NCBI GenBank assembly: GCA_903839675.1
Contig: CAIMDB010000024.1
Coordinates: 1-40,661, forward strand
DNA length: 40,661 bases
Direction: 5' to 3'
DNA from: an uncultured Sphingomonadales bacterium
GTDB taxonomy: Bacteria > Pseudomonadota > Alphaproteobacteria > Sphingomonadales > Sphingomonadaceae
Below, piece by piece: positions 8,425 through 16,774 of the stretch (position 1 is its first letter; each line of letters opens with the position of its first letter). The position numbers and the translations under genes are program-made. Below the pieces are notes generated by a model that was given only the letters and a program-made list of their open reading frames with translations, searched no databases and was not told the origin of the DNA.

Positions 8425-9432
8425 CTATTGGGGTGGAAGCCAGCCTGCAAGTTCACGTGAAAGTAAGGTGGACAGCATGTCGACGCCCGCCGTGCTCGCA
8501 TTGAGGCACGGCAGATAGGCAAAGTCGGTGCCGCCCGATTCGACGAAGGTCTCCTTGCCGCGGATGGCGACTTCTTCCAGCGTCTCCAGATTGTCCGCCG
8601 AAAATCCGGGCGCAATCACGGCCAGCCGCTTCAAGCCCTTGCCGGGGAGTGCCGCAAGCGTGGTGTCCGTCGCAGGCTCAAGCCACTTCGCCCGGCCCAG
8701 ACGCGACTGGAAGGACACCAGCACCTCACGCCCCAAAGCTTCGGACAGGAGCCGCGCGGTCTTCTGGCAATGGCAATGATAGGGGTCCCCCAGATGCAGC
8801 GTGCGTTCCGGCATGGAATGGAAGCTCGCCAAAACCGCGTCGGGCGTGAAGGGGAGATCGCGAAGACCCGCCTCCACCGATGCCTTCAGCGCGCCGATAT
8901 AGGCGGGGTCGTCATGATAGGCAGGCAGCGTGCGCAAGGCCGGCTGCCAGCGCATCGTGCCAAGCACACGGGCCACTTCGTCAAAGCCGGTGCCGGTCGT
9001 GGCACCGCTATATTGCGGGTAGAGGGGCGCGATCAGGATGCGGTCGCACCCTGCGTCCTTCATGGCTTTCAGCTTTTCCTCAACTGAGGGGCGGCCATAA
9101 CGCATGGCCCAATCGACCATGACGGTGTCACCGAAGCGGGTCTGGACGGCGGCCGCCTGATCGCGCGTGACAACGGCCAGCGGCGAGCCTTCCGGCGTCC
9201 AGATTTGCGCATAGGCGTGCGCCGACTTTGACGGCCGCGTCGTGAGGACGAAGAGGCGCAGGATGGGCTGCCAGATGATCGGCGGAATTTCGACAACGCG
9301 GCGGTCGGACAAGAACTGCTTGAGATAGCGGCGCACCGGTCCGGCTTCGGGGGCCTCGGGCGTACCAAGGTTCATCAACAGCACGCCAATCCGGCGCGGC
9401 GCGACGGGCGGGTGATCAGCAGGCAAGGTCAT
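8425..9432 (-). CDS. hemH: Ferrochelatase
   Basis: Inserts ferrous iron into protoporphyrin IX, the last step of protohaem synthesis; cytoplasmic or membrane-associated. The 335-residue length is normal for bacterial forms. Recognisable parts are GVLLMNLGTPEAP (16-28), PLYPQYSGATTG (136-147), the conserved histidine in SFHSMPERT (H205) and the acidic segment GFSADNLETLEE (276-287), which carry the metal-insertion residues. A HCHC stretch (219-222) is present. The ATG follows the TAA of the molybdopterin oxidoreductase gene with no gap (TAAATG), so the two are probably translationally coupled. Haem supply could serve the haem-containing alcohol dehydrogenase elsewhere in the window, but nothing here links them directly. 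Confidence 0.95.
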   Translation of the reverse strand: MTLPADHPPVAPRRIGVLLMNLGTPEAPEAGPVRRYLKQFLSDRRVVEIPPIIWQPILRLFVLTTRPSKSAHAYAQIWTPEGSPLAVVTRDQAAAVQTRFGDTVMVDWAMRYGRPSVEEKLKAMKDAGCDRILIAPLYPQYSGATTGTGFDEVARVLGTMRWQPALRTLPAYHDDPAYIGALKASVEAGLRDLPFTPDAVLASFHSMPERTLHLGDPYHCHCQKTARLLSEALGREVLVSFQSRLGRAKWLEPATDTTLAALPGKGLKRLAVIAPGFSADNLETLEEVAIRGKETFVESGGTDFAYLPCLNASTAGVDMLSTLLSRELAGWLPPQ

Positions 9433-11655
9433 TTATGTGTTTCCGGGCAAGAGGGGCAGTGACCGATATCGCCGCCCGCTGCCTGCCCATAGGGCGTTGG
9501 CAATGGCGGGCGCAACTGCTGCGGTGCCAATTTCTCCAAGCCCGCCAGAGGGTTCACGGCTGGGAATGATCTCAATCTGGATATTGGGCACGTCGCTGAT
9601 CCGCGGCAGGCGAAGGCCACCGAGTGTGCGCGGGGTCGGCAGGCCGCGTTCGACCCCCACCGCATTGCCAAGCGCCATGGCGAGGCCGAACAGGAGGCCA
9701 CCCTGTATTTGCTGGAGCGCAATATCGGGATGGAGGATGCGGCCCACATCGGCCACGGCGTAAAGACGGGGGACGACAATGTTGCCGTCCGACACATAGG
9801 CTTCGGCCAGCACGGCAATATGGCTGCCCTGCATCGAATGACCGGCAAGGCCCTGTTGCGTGCCTTCCGCGCCGCCCTCCCACCGGCCCAGCACGGTGAC
9901 TTTGGACAGGCAAGTGGCGAGCCTCGGGTTGCCGCCGAGCATCGCCATGCGGAAGGAAAACCCTTCGACGCCGCTTTGTTTTGAAAGCTCGTCGATAAAA
10001 GCTTCGCGGAAGAACGTGGTATAAACATCGGCCCCGCCGCGCAGCTTTCCGGTGGGGACGCCAATGTCTGCCGGGTGGTGCACAATGCTGACATTGGGCA
10101 GGGCATAGGGTGGGAACGCACCTGACACAGCCGATGGATCGCTTGTGCCCGCATTTTCCTTTTGGGCGTCCAGTGCGGAAAGATCATCGGCGATACGCGC
10201 TTTGGTTTCGGCAAGCGCTGCGGGTGCTGCGATCCGTGTCCGCCAAGCCTCGATTTGTCCGGCAGGCCCCAAACGCGCGAACATCTGCGCCATGGCGGGG
10301 GGACCAAAGCGGTCCTGCATCATGTCCTCACTGCGGGACCAGACCAGCTGCACGGGCTTATCGAGTTCGATCGCGATCTGCGCTGCCTGCACGGCGGCAT
10401 CATGGTCATGGTTGCGCCCGAACGACCCGCCAAGCAGCATCGGATGGACGATGACATCATCCTCTGAAAGATCACAAGCCTTGGCGATGGCGCTGCGGGC
10501 GAGGCCGGGCGCTTGCGTTTGTATCCACACCTCCAGCTTGCCGTCGCGTGGAACGGCCGTCGCGGCCAAGGTTTCGAGCGACGCATGGGGGCGAAAGCCG
10601 GCGCTGTAATCAGAGCGCAAGAGCTTGGCATTCTCGAACATCGCATCGACATCGCCGATGCGTGCCATCTCTGTGCCGTCAGATGTGAAGGCAGACCGCA
10701 AAGCCTTTGCGACCTCCGCTTCCTCAGGGAAGGGCCCCTGCGTCTCAAACCGGGGGCGGGCCGCATCCAGCGCGGTCTGTGCCGCCCACCAGGTCTTCGC
10801 CACAACAGCGACCCAGCGGTCTTTTTTGATGACACGAAGGACATCGCGGCTTTGTGTGGCCCGCGCTTCATCCATAGACTTGAACCGCGTGTCCCCCAAT
10901 GGCCCCGCCCGAACGGCGGCATAGACCATGCCGGGCAAGCGGACGTCTGCGGCGAAGTTGGCCGATCCATCCACCTTTGCAGGTGCATCGATCCTTGGCA
11001 CGGACAGGCCGAGCAGGCGGTTCTCCCGTCCCGTGCGCAGGGGCAGCGTGTCAGGTATCTCAAAATCTGCCGCGTCTTCGGCAAGGTCGGCAAAGCGCAG
11101 CCGGTCATTGCCGAGGACAACGAAGCCGTTCTCCGTTTCGCAGGCCATCCAGTCTGCCCCCCAGCGCTTGGCGGCGGCCATGCACAACAGCGCCCGTGCA
11201 GCGGCACCCGCGTTGCGGGCCTGTGCTTCAAAGGTTGAAGGGGCAAAGGCTTCATCGGTCAATTGCGGAGGCGGCGGAGAAAAGGGCGTGGCTCGTGATA
11301 GGCCCGGCCAATCGGCGACGGTGGCTTCATTGCCGTAAAGCGGGTTAATGGGGGCTGGCTCGACCCCCACGGTCCGCCAGTCGGCCCCCAACTCATCCGC
11401 CACGATCTGTGCGAACAGCGTAAAGGCGCCTTGGCCTGTCTCCATTTCCGGAATGGCGACGGTGATCTGGCCCGAGTTCGCGACCTTCACATAGCCGTTC
11501 AGCACGACCTCGCCGGGAGAGGCGACCAGATTTGGAGCAAATGTCCGTGGCCAGACAGTCCAGGCGAGCAGCAGGCCTACGCCCGCACCTCCCCCGATTA
11601 AAAGCCCGCGCCGCGAAATATGCCGCGGCCGCTCCCCAAACGCACGGATCGTCAT
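9433..11655 (-). CDS. Tat-exported molybdopterin oxidoreductase, xanthine dehydrogenase/IorB family
   Basis: A 740-residue molybdenum-cofactor-binding subunit of the xanthine dehydrogenase / aldehyde oxidase superfamily, nearest in layout to isoquinoline 1-oxidoreductase beta subunits. It begins with a Tat signal (SRRGLLIGGGAGVGLLLAW, residues 14-32), so it should fold with its cofactor in the cytoplasm and act in the periplasm. NGYVKVANSGQITVAIPEME near residue 55 and PMLLGGSFGRNHDHDAAVQA mid-protein are typical cofactor-contact segments; GGLGEIGTAAV near the C-terminus holds the presumed catalytic glutamate. The partner 2Fe-2S subunit, normally encoded next to it, is not in this run or the window. 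The substrate is unknown. It lies 20 bp after the flavin oxidoreductase gene and directly abuts hemH. No strong ribosome site is visible. Confidence 0.85.
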   Translation of the reverse strand: MTIRAFGERPRHISRRGLLIGGGAGVGLLLAWTVWPRTFAPNLVASPGEVVLNGYVKVANSGQITVAIPEMETGQGAFTLFAQIVADELGADWRTVGVEPAPINPLYGNEATVADWPGLSRATPFSPPPPQLTDEAFAPSTFEAQARNAGAAARALLCMAAAKRWGADWMACETENGFVVLGNDRLRFADLAEDAADFEIPDTLPLRTGRENRLLGLSVPRIDAPAKVDGSANFAADVRLPGMVYAAVRAGPLGDTRFKSMDEARATQSRDVLRVIKKDRWVAVVAKTWWAAQTALDAARPRFETQGPFPEEAEVAKALRSAFTSDGTEMARIGDVDAMFENAKLLRSDYSAGFRPHASLETLAATAVPRDGKLEVWIQTQAPGLARSAIAKACDLSEDDVIVHPMLLGGSFGRNHDHDAAVQAAQIAIELDKPVQLVWSRSEDMMQDRFGPPAMAQMFARLGPAGQIEAWRTRIAAPAALAETKARIADDLSALDAQKENAGTSDPSAVSGAFPPYALPNVSIVHHPADIGVPTGKLRGGADVYTTFFREAFIDELSKQSGVEGFSFRMAMLGGNPRLATCLSKVTVLGRWEGGAEGTQQGLAGHSMQGSHIAVLAEAYVSDGNIVVPRLYAVADVGRILHPDIALQQIQGGLLFGLAMALGNAVGVERGLPTPRTLGGLRLPRISDVPNIQIEIIPSREPSGGLGEIGTAAVAPAIANALWAGSGRRYRSLPLLPGNT

Positions 11656-11675
11656 CGACCCGTTGATAGGGAAAG

Positions 11676-12962
11676 CTAAGCCGCCCTGCCAGCCATCAAT
11701 TTGCGCGACATCGCATCAACATCCCGCATCGCTGAAAAGACAGACTTTTTCAGGTCGGGCGCACCGGTCTGGCCCAACGCATAAAGCTGTGCGTAGTACC
11801 AATATTGCACGCCAAAGCCTGCAATTGCTCTCACTGCCTTGATGCCTTCCAGCCAGCGCAGCCAGCGCGGCAACAGCTGAAGCTCGTTTTCAAAGCGCGC
11901 AATTTCGTCCGCACCATCCAGCAGCTTGTTGCAGGCATCCGGATCACCGCAGAGTGGGCGACCAATGCCAATCAGATCAGCAGCGCCGTTGGACAGCGCA
12001 TGCTCCATTGCGGCGCGGGAGCGGAAGCCACCCGTCACCATCAAAGGCATGGTCTTCAGTTCCGCCTTCATCGCCTTCGCAAAATCGACAAAATAGGCTT
12101 CGCGTGCGGCGGTCGACGCGGCGATCTTGGGGCGATCGGCCGGTTCCATCCCATCCAAATCCATCATCGCGGGCTGTTCATAAGACCCACCGGAGATTTC
12201 GAGCAGATCGACGCCTTCAGCCTCCAGCCAGCGGGCGACCTGCAAACTGTCTTCAAAGGCAAAACCGCCCTTTTGGAAATCGGCGGAGTTGAGCTTGACC
12301 GAAACGGGGAAGGCTGGGCCGACGGCCGCGCGGACGCGGCGGACCGCCTCCAGCAGGAAGCGGGCCCGGTTCTCAAGGCTGCCACCCCATTGGTCGGTGC
12401 GCTGATTGGCGCGTGGGCTGAGAAACTGGGAAAGGAGATAACCATGGGCGGCATGGATCTGCACGCCGGTAAAGCCAGCCTCCTTTGCAGCAGATGCCGC
12501 CGTTGCAAAGCGGCCGATCAGGTCTTCAATCTCATCTTGGGTCAGGGGAACAGGTTCCCCGAACTGCCCGCCGGGCAGGCCGAGCTTCACGGCAGAAGGC
12601 GCCTTGGGCGTCTTGTTGACGAGCACCTGTGTCTGGCGTCCGGCATGGCTGATCTGCATCCACAGATGGTTGCCGCCCTCCGTCCCCGCCTTGGCCCAAG
12701 CGGCGAGTGCGGCCTTCATTGCGGCGTCCGGTGCACGATCGATCACGACGTTGCCGGGACGCTCCAGATGGTCACGGTCAATGATGACATTGCCGGTTAG
12801 GTGCATGCCGGCACCACCCAAAGACCAGCGTCGGTAGAGTGTCTGCAACGCGGGTGTCGGCACACCGTCGGGTGTCGCCAACCCTTCCGTCATCGCCCCT
12901 TTGGCGAGACGGTTGGGCAGGCTGGCCCCGCACGGCAGGCGGAGCGGATCTGCAATCGTCAT
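11676..12962 (-). CDS. NADH:flavin oxidoreductase, old yellow enzyme family
   Basis: A 428-residue FMN enzyme with a TIM-barrel fold that would reduce activated C=C bonds or related substrates using NAD(P)H. Family signs are the N-terminal NRLAKGAMTEGLA, the His pair region HAAHGYLLSQFLSPRANQRT, then WGGSLENRARFLLE, and the phosphate-binding end MVTGGFRS and GADLIGIGRPLC. It lacks the C-terminal 4Fe-4S and FAD/NAD domains of the 2,4-dienoyl-CoA reductase type, so it is the short form. Its ATG overlaps the acyl-CoA synthetase stop (ATGA at 12959-12962), so the two are coupled. The pairing with an acyl-CoA synthetase suggests breakdown of an unsaturated carboxylic acid, but the substrate cannot be named. 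Confidence 0.9.
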   Translation of the reverse strand: MTIADPLRLPCGASLPNRLAKGAMTEGLATPDGVPTPALQTLYRRWSLGGAGMHLTGNVIIDRDHLERPGNVVIDRAPDAAMKAALAAWAKAGTEGGNHLWMQISHAGRQTQVLVNKTPKAPSAVKLGLPGGQFGEPVPLTQDEIEDLIGRFATAASAAKEAGFTGVQIHAAHGYLLSQFLSPRANQRTDQWGGSLENRARFLLEAVRRVRAAVGPAFPVSVKLNSADFQKGGFAFEDSLQVARWLEAEGVDLLEISGGSYEQPAMMDLDGMEPADRPKIAASTAAREAYFVDFAKAMKAELKTMPLMVTGGFRSRAAMEHALSNGAADLIGIGRPLCGDPDACNKLLDGADEIARFENELQLLPRWLRWLEGIKAVRAIAGFGVQYWYYAQLYALGQTGAPDLKKSVFSAMRDVDAMSRKLMAGRAA

Positions 12963-14677
12963 GCGCGGGCAGCTTCCTGCCAGATGGCACGATATTTGGC
13001 GCGCAGGGAGACCTTGTCGATCTTCTCGGTGCCGAGGCGCGGAAGGTTGTCGGCCTCGAACCAGATTTTCTCAGGGACCTTGAAGCCCGCAATGCGTTCT
13101 TTCAGGAACGTGGCCAGCCCGGCCTCGTCGATGCTCTGCCCCGGATGGAGATAGACAACGGCACCCGGCAATTCGCCCAGACGTTCATCGGGCAGGCCGA
13201 AGACGCAGGCTTCGGCGACGGCGGGGTGTTCGTAAATCGCGGCTTCGAGTTCCTGGCAGCTGATGTTCTCACCGCCGCGGATGATGATGTCCTTCTTGCG
13301 GTCAACGATGAAGAGATAGCCGTCCGGGTCCAGATAGCCGATGTCGCCGGTGCGGAAATAGCCGTCCTCGGTCATACAATCGGCGGTGGCGTCTGGCCGG
13401 TTCCAATAGCCGGAGAACAGAGCGACCGAACGGATCGACACTTCGCCGCGCTCGCCCTGCGGCACCGGCTTTCCGGCGTCGTCGAGGATCGCCATATCGA
13501 CCAGTGGCTTGGACGGAAGGCCGGTTGAGTTGGGCTTTTCCAGATAGTTGGTCGAAAAATTGCCGGCGCCAATGCCGTTGGTTTCGGTCAAGCCATAGCC
13601 AAGGGCGGGCGGTGCCGTCGGGAATTCTTCTGCGATGCGCTTTACATGTTCCACCGGGCGGGGCGCGCCACCACCGGACAGGCCCTGCAGCGTCGACAGG
13701 TCATATTTGTGCCGGTCAGGATGCGACATCAGTTCAAAGCTCATCAGCGGGACGCCGGTGAAGTTGGTGATCTTTTCCTTCTGGATGAGTTCCATCGCGG
13801 TCACGACATTCCACTTGGGCATCATCACGATCTTGCGGCCAATCGCAAAGCTGACCAGCATGACAGGCACTTCGCCGGTGACATGGAACAAGGGGACGCT
13901 CAGCAGGGTCGCGTGTTGGGGCCGGTCAGCGGAAATGGTCCCGTCTTCGGTCGCAAGTTGGAGAACAACCAGCGCCTGCGCGATATAGTTGAAGGTGCCC
14001 TGCACGACCGCGCGGTGGGTGCTGAATGCGCCCTTGGATTGGCCGGTGGAACCCGAGGTGAACAGGATCGTCGCCAGATCGTCGCCCGTGATTTCAGGCA
14101 GCGTCACGTCGGACAGGTCCGCGTCGCCCAGAACGGGTGCGAGCGCCTTTTCGAGCTCTGCCGAAATGTCGAGGCCAACGATGTGGGCACCGCCCGAATA
14201 GCCGACATCGGCAAGGCGCGCGGCGCGTTGTGCGTCAGCCAACACCAATGTCGCGCCGACAGCGTCGATGCCTTCGGCCAGTTCGGAACCCTGCCACCAA
14301 CCGTTGAGGAGGGTAGCGCAACCGCCGGCCATGAGGACGCCCATATAGAGCACGATCCAGCTCGGCGCGTTGCGCATGGCGATGCCGATGCGGTCGCCGC
14401 GCTGCACATTGTGGTTCTTGATCAGCGCCTTTGCGACACGATCCGCCGCGGCATAGGTCTGGGCAAAGCTCAACCGTTCCTCACCATCGACGATGAAGGG
14501 CGTGTCACCATGCTGCATGCAGAAATAGGCAAAATAGTGCGGGAGCGCGGGTGGCGCCGTCGCAACCATTGGCAGATCAACGCCATAAGCCTTGTGGTGA
14601 GTCAGCGCCATGGGCGCGCCTTCGCCGGTCAGCATTTCAGTTGCCTTGGCCAGGCGGATGTCCAATTCAGACGGCAC
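12959..14677 (-). CDS. Acyl-CoA synthetase (AMP-forming)
   Basis: A 572-residue adenylate-forming ligase that would activate a carboxylic acid with ATP to an acyl-AMP and then an acyl-CoA. Motifs in order: TILFTSGSTGQSKG (about 203-216, ATP phosphate binding), GYGLTETNG (adenine site), GYFRTGDIGYLDPDGYLF and VDRKKDIIIRGGENI (hinge and C-terminal domain), and a lysine near the end (GTEKIDKVSLR) in the place of the catalytic lysine. The start is GTG at 14677 with AAGGAG eight bases upstream; no closer ATG fits. It is the first gene of the minus-strand run and is divergent from lgt with 66 bp between starts, so both promoters must lie in or close to this gap. Chain-length preference cannot be judged. 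Confidence 0.92.
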   Translation of the reverse strand: MPSELDIRLAKATEMLTGEGAPMALTHHKAYGVDLPMVATAPPALPHYFAYFCMQHGDTPFIVDGEERLSFAQTYAAADRVAKALIKNHNVQRGDRIGIAMRNAPSWIVLYMGVLMAGGCATLLNGWWQGSELAEGIDAVGATLVLADAQRAARLADVGYSGGAHIVGLDISAELEKALAPVLGDADLSDVTLPEITGDDLATILFTSGSTGQSKGAFSTHRAVVQGTFNYIAQALVVLQLATEDGTISADRPQHATLLSVPLFHVTGEVPVMLVSFAIGRKIVMMPKWNVVTAMELIQKEKITNFTGVPLMSFELMSHPDRHKYDLSTLQGLSGGGAPRPVEHVKRIAEEFPTAPPALGYGLTETNGIGAGNFSTNYLEKPNSTGLPSKPLVDMAILDDAGKPVPQGERGEVSIRSVALFSGYWNRPDATADCMTEDGYFRTGDIGYLDPDGYLFIVDRKKDIIIRGGENISCQELEAAIYEHPAVAEACVFGLPDERLGELPGAVVYLHPGQSIDEAGLATFLKERIAGFKVPEKIWFEADNLPRLGTEKIDKVSLRAKYRAIWQEAARA

Positions 14678-14743
14678 GCGAATCTCTCCTTTGTCTTATT
14701 CTTCTCCGCCTTTATGTAGGCCCAAATCCTGAGGGGAAAAGCC

Positions 14744-15601
14744 TTGATCCTTGCGAGCCTTGTTGACGTTACGTCTGCCGTGCATTGGGAGAGCCTCGGG
14801 CTCGATCCGGTGGCGGTCGACCTCGGCTTTTTTAAAATCCGCTGGTACAGTTTGGCCTATATCACCGGCATTATTGTCGGCTGGTGGTATCTGGCAAAGC
14901 TGTGTGCCCAGCCCGGATCACCGATGGCGAAGCGGCATGTCGATGACTTCGTCTTTTACGCGACGCTCGGCATCATCCTTGGCGGCCGCATCGGCTATAT
15001 CCTGTTCTACAAGCCGGAGATGCTGGCGCAGCCGATGAGCATGCTGAAGCTATGGGAAGGCGGCATGTCTTTCCATGGCGGCCTCATCGGCGTCATCATC
15101 GCGATCCTGTGGTTTGCCCGCGTGAACAAGCTCAACTGGCTACGAATCCACGACTATGTTGTGGTCGTCTATCCCATCGGGCACTTCCTCGGCCGCATTG
15201 CGAACTTCATCAATGGGGAGCTGTGGGGCCGCGAAACGACCGTGGCCTGGGGCATGGTCTTCCCCGGTGGCGGTGATGTCGTGCGGCATCCAAGCCAGCT
15301 CTATCAGGCGGGGCTTGAGGGCCTTTTGCTCATGGTCATCATGTCGGTCCTCTTTTGGAAAACCGATGCCCGATATAAGCCGGGCTATCTGGCGGGGCAG
15401 TTCCTGATCTGGATGGGCGCCTTCCGCTTCGTGTCGGAAACTGTGCGCGAACCGGATGTGGGCGTCTACGGCCTGTTCGGCATGACCATGGGGCAGACCT
15501 TGTGCGTGCCGCTCATCGTGCTGGGCCTGTATCTTGTTTTCACGGCCAATGGCCGTCGCCAGCGGGTCGAAAGCGTTGCCGGACAATCCAGCGTCGCCTG
15601 A
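14744..15601 (+). CDS. lgt: Prolipoprotein diacylglyceryl transferase
   Basis: Inner-membrane enzyme that transfers diacylglycerol from phosphatidylglycerol to the lipobox cysteine of prelipoproteins, the first step of lipoprotein maturation. At 285 residues with about seven membrane helices it has normal size. Key signatures: IRWYSLAYITG (32-42), the HGG at 111-113, and GRIANFINGELWGR (150-163) with the essential Arg and Asn residues. The start is TTG at 14744, supported by GAGGGG eight bases upstream; no ATG is nearby in frame. Its products in this window would include the lipoproteins at 1-225, 22741 and 23403. The methyltransferase gene starts 4 bp after its stop, so the two are likely co-transcribed. 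Confidence 0.95.
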   Translation: MILASLVDVTSAVHWESLGLDPVAVDLGFFKIRWYSLAYITGIIVGWWYLAKLCAQPGSPMAKRHVDDFVFYATLGIILGGRIGYILFYKPEMLAQPMSMLKLWEGGMSFHGGLIGVIIAILWFARVNKLNWLRIHDYVVVVYPIGHFLGRIANFINGELWGRETTVAWGMVFPGGGDVVRHPSQLYQAGLEGLLLMVIMSVLFWKTDARYKPGYLAGQFLIWMGAFRFVSETVREPDVGVYGLFGMTMGQTLCVPLIVLGLYLVFTANGRRQRVESVAGQSSVA

Positions 15602-15605
15602 ATCG

Positions 15606-16670
15606 ATGCCTCCAGAGCCCATGTTGCCAGAACCGATGTTGCCGGAGCGGCTGGCCCGCGCGATTACGCTCGGCGGGCCGATGCCTGTTGCCCGCTTCAT
15701 GGCAGCGGCAAACGCGCATTATTACGGCACGCGGGATCCCTTGGGGGCGGGGGGTGACTTCATCACGGCGCCAGAAATCAGCCAGATGTTCGGGGAATTG
15801 GTAGGGCTGTGGCTCGCCGATCTGTGGGACCGTGCCGGTCGACCACTGGTGCACTATGTGGAACTTGGGCCTGGGCGCGGGACGCTCGCCGCTGATGCTT
15901 TGCGGTCCATGGCGAAGGCCGGGCTCAAGCCGCAGGTCCATTTTGTGGAAACAAGTGCGGCGCTCCGTAAAGCGCAGGAAAGGGCTATTCCTGCCGCCAT
16001 CTGGCATGAGGATGTGACGACGCTGCCCGACGATGCGGCGCTGCTGATCGTCGCCAATGAATTCTTTGATGCCCTGCCCGTCTACCAACTCGTCCGACGC
16101 GGTGCGGCTTGGCATGAACGGCTGGTCGCCTGTCAGGACACGATGTTCCTGCCCATTGCGGGCAAAGCCGTGCCGGATGAGATTGTGCCTGAGGCGTTGC
16201 GTGATGCGGCGCCCGGCAGCATCATCGAAAGCTCGCCCGCATCGGTTGCCGTCGTTCGGGCTTTGGCCAAACGGCTGGCCGCACAAGGCGGCGCGGCGCT
16301 GATCGTGGACTATGGCTATGAAGGGCCATCCTTGGGGGAGACGCTGCAGGCGGTGAAAGGGCATGGCTTCGCCAATCCTTTTGATGCGCCGGGCGAACAA
16401 GACCTGACAGCGCATGTCGACTTTGCGACCTTGGGCGGCATGGTGGAGATGTCGGGGGCGAAGGTCTTTGGGCCGGTTGCACAGGGGGATTTTCTGGGGA
16501 TTTTGGGCATCGCCGAACGGGCGAGATCATTGGCCCGCGTGCATCCTGATCGGGGGGAAGAGCTGGCCGAGGCGCATCGTCGCCTCACGCACCCGACCGA
16601 AATGGGGTCCCTGTTTCAGGCGATGGCGCTGGTGGGTCAGGACTGGCCCGATCCGGCAGCGATGGGGTAG
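15606..16670 (+). CDS. SAM-dependent methyltransferase, NDUFAF7-like (DUF185/COG1565)
   Basis: A 354-residue cytoplasmic protein of the family that includes mitochondrial NDUFAF7, an arginine methyltransferase for complex I assembly. Typical parts: YYGTRDPLGAGGDFITAPEI (about 40-60), FGELVGLWLADLWD, the SAM-binding HYVELGPGRGTLAADALR, and LIVANEFFDALPVYQ. The bacterial role is not settled. The start is uncertain: ATGs at 15606, 15621 and 15633 (MPPEPMLPEPMLPER) form a small Pro/Glu/Met repeat with no clear ribosome site, and the frame is also open upstream inside lgt. Probably coupled to lgt because the stop and start are only 4 bp apart. Paired repeat copy 2 follows 11 bp after the stop. Confidence 0.85.
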   Translation: MPPEPMLPEPMLPERLARAITLGGPMPVARFMAAANAHYYGTRDPLGAGGDFITAPEISQMFGELVGLWLADLWDRAGRPLVHYVELGPGRGTLAADALRSMAKAGLKPQVHFVETSAALRKAQERAIPAAIWHEDVTTLPDDAALLIVANEFFDALPVYQLVRRGAAWHERLVACQDTMFLPIAGKAVPDEIVPEALRDAAPGSIIESSPASVAVVRALAKRLAAQGGAALIVDYGYEGPSLGETLQAVKGHGFANPFDAPGEQDLTAHVDFATLGGMVEMSGAKVFGPVAQGDFLGILGIAERARSLARVHPDRGEELAEAHRRLTHPTEMGSLFQAMALVGQDWPDPAAMG

Positions 16671-16681
16671 GATCCCTAGTG

Positions 16682-16768
16682 TCCCGTTTGCCCTGAGCTT
16701 GTCGAAGGGCTGTCCTTCTTTCGGTGAATAGATAAAAGCAGCCATTCGACAGGCTCAGGGTAAGCGGA
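16682..16768. repeat. Paired palindromic repeat, family B, copy 2
   Basis: Left arm 16682-16709 contains TTGCCCTGAGCTTGTCGAAG; right arm 16742-16768 contains CATTCGACAGGCTCAGGGTA, an imperfect reverse complement with about 32 bp between. This copy lies between two genes on the same strand. Its right edge (GCGGA) runs into the ribosome-binding site of pgeF at 16775, so the repeat hairpin could affect translation of that gene. Confidence 0.85.
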
Positions 16769-16774
16769 GTTTTT

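Noticed and set aside
13646-14719. 357-codon open frame on the plus strand opposite the acyl-CoA synthetase
   Set aside because: Complement of a gene with clear adenylation motifs; no motif or ribosome site in this frame.
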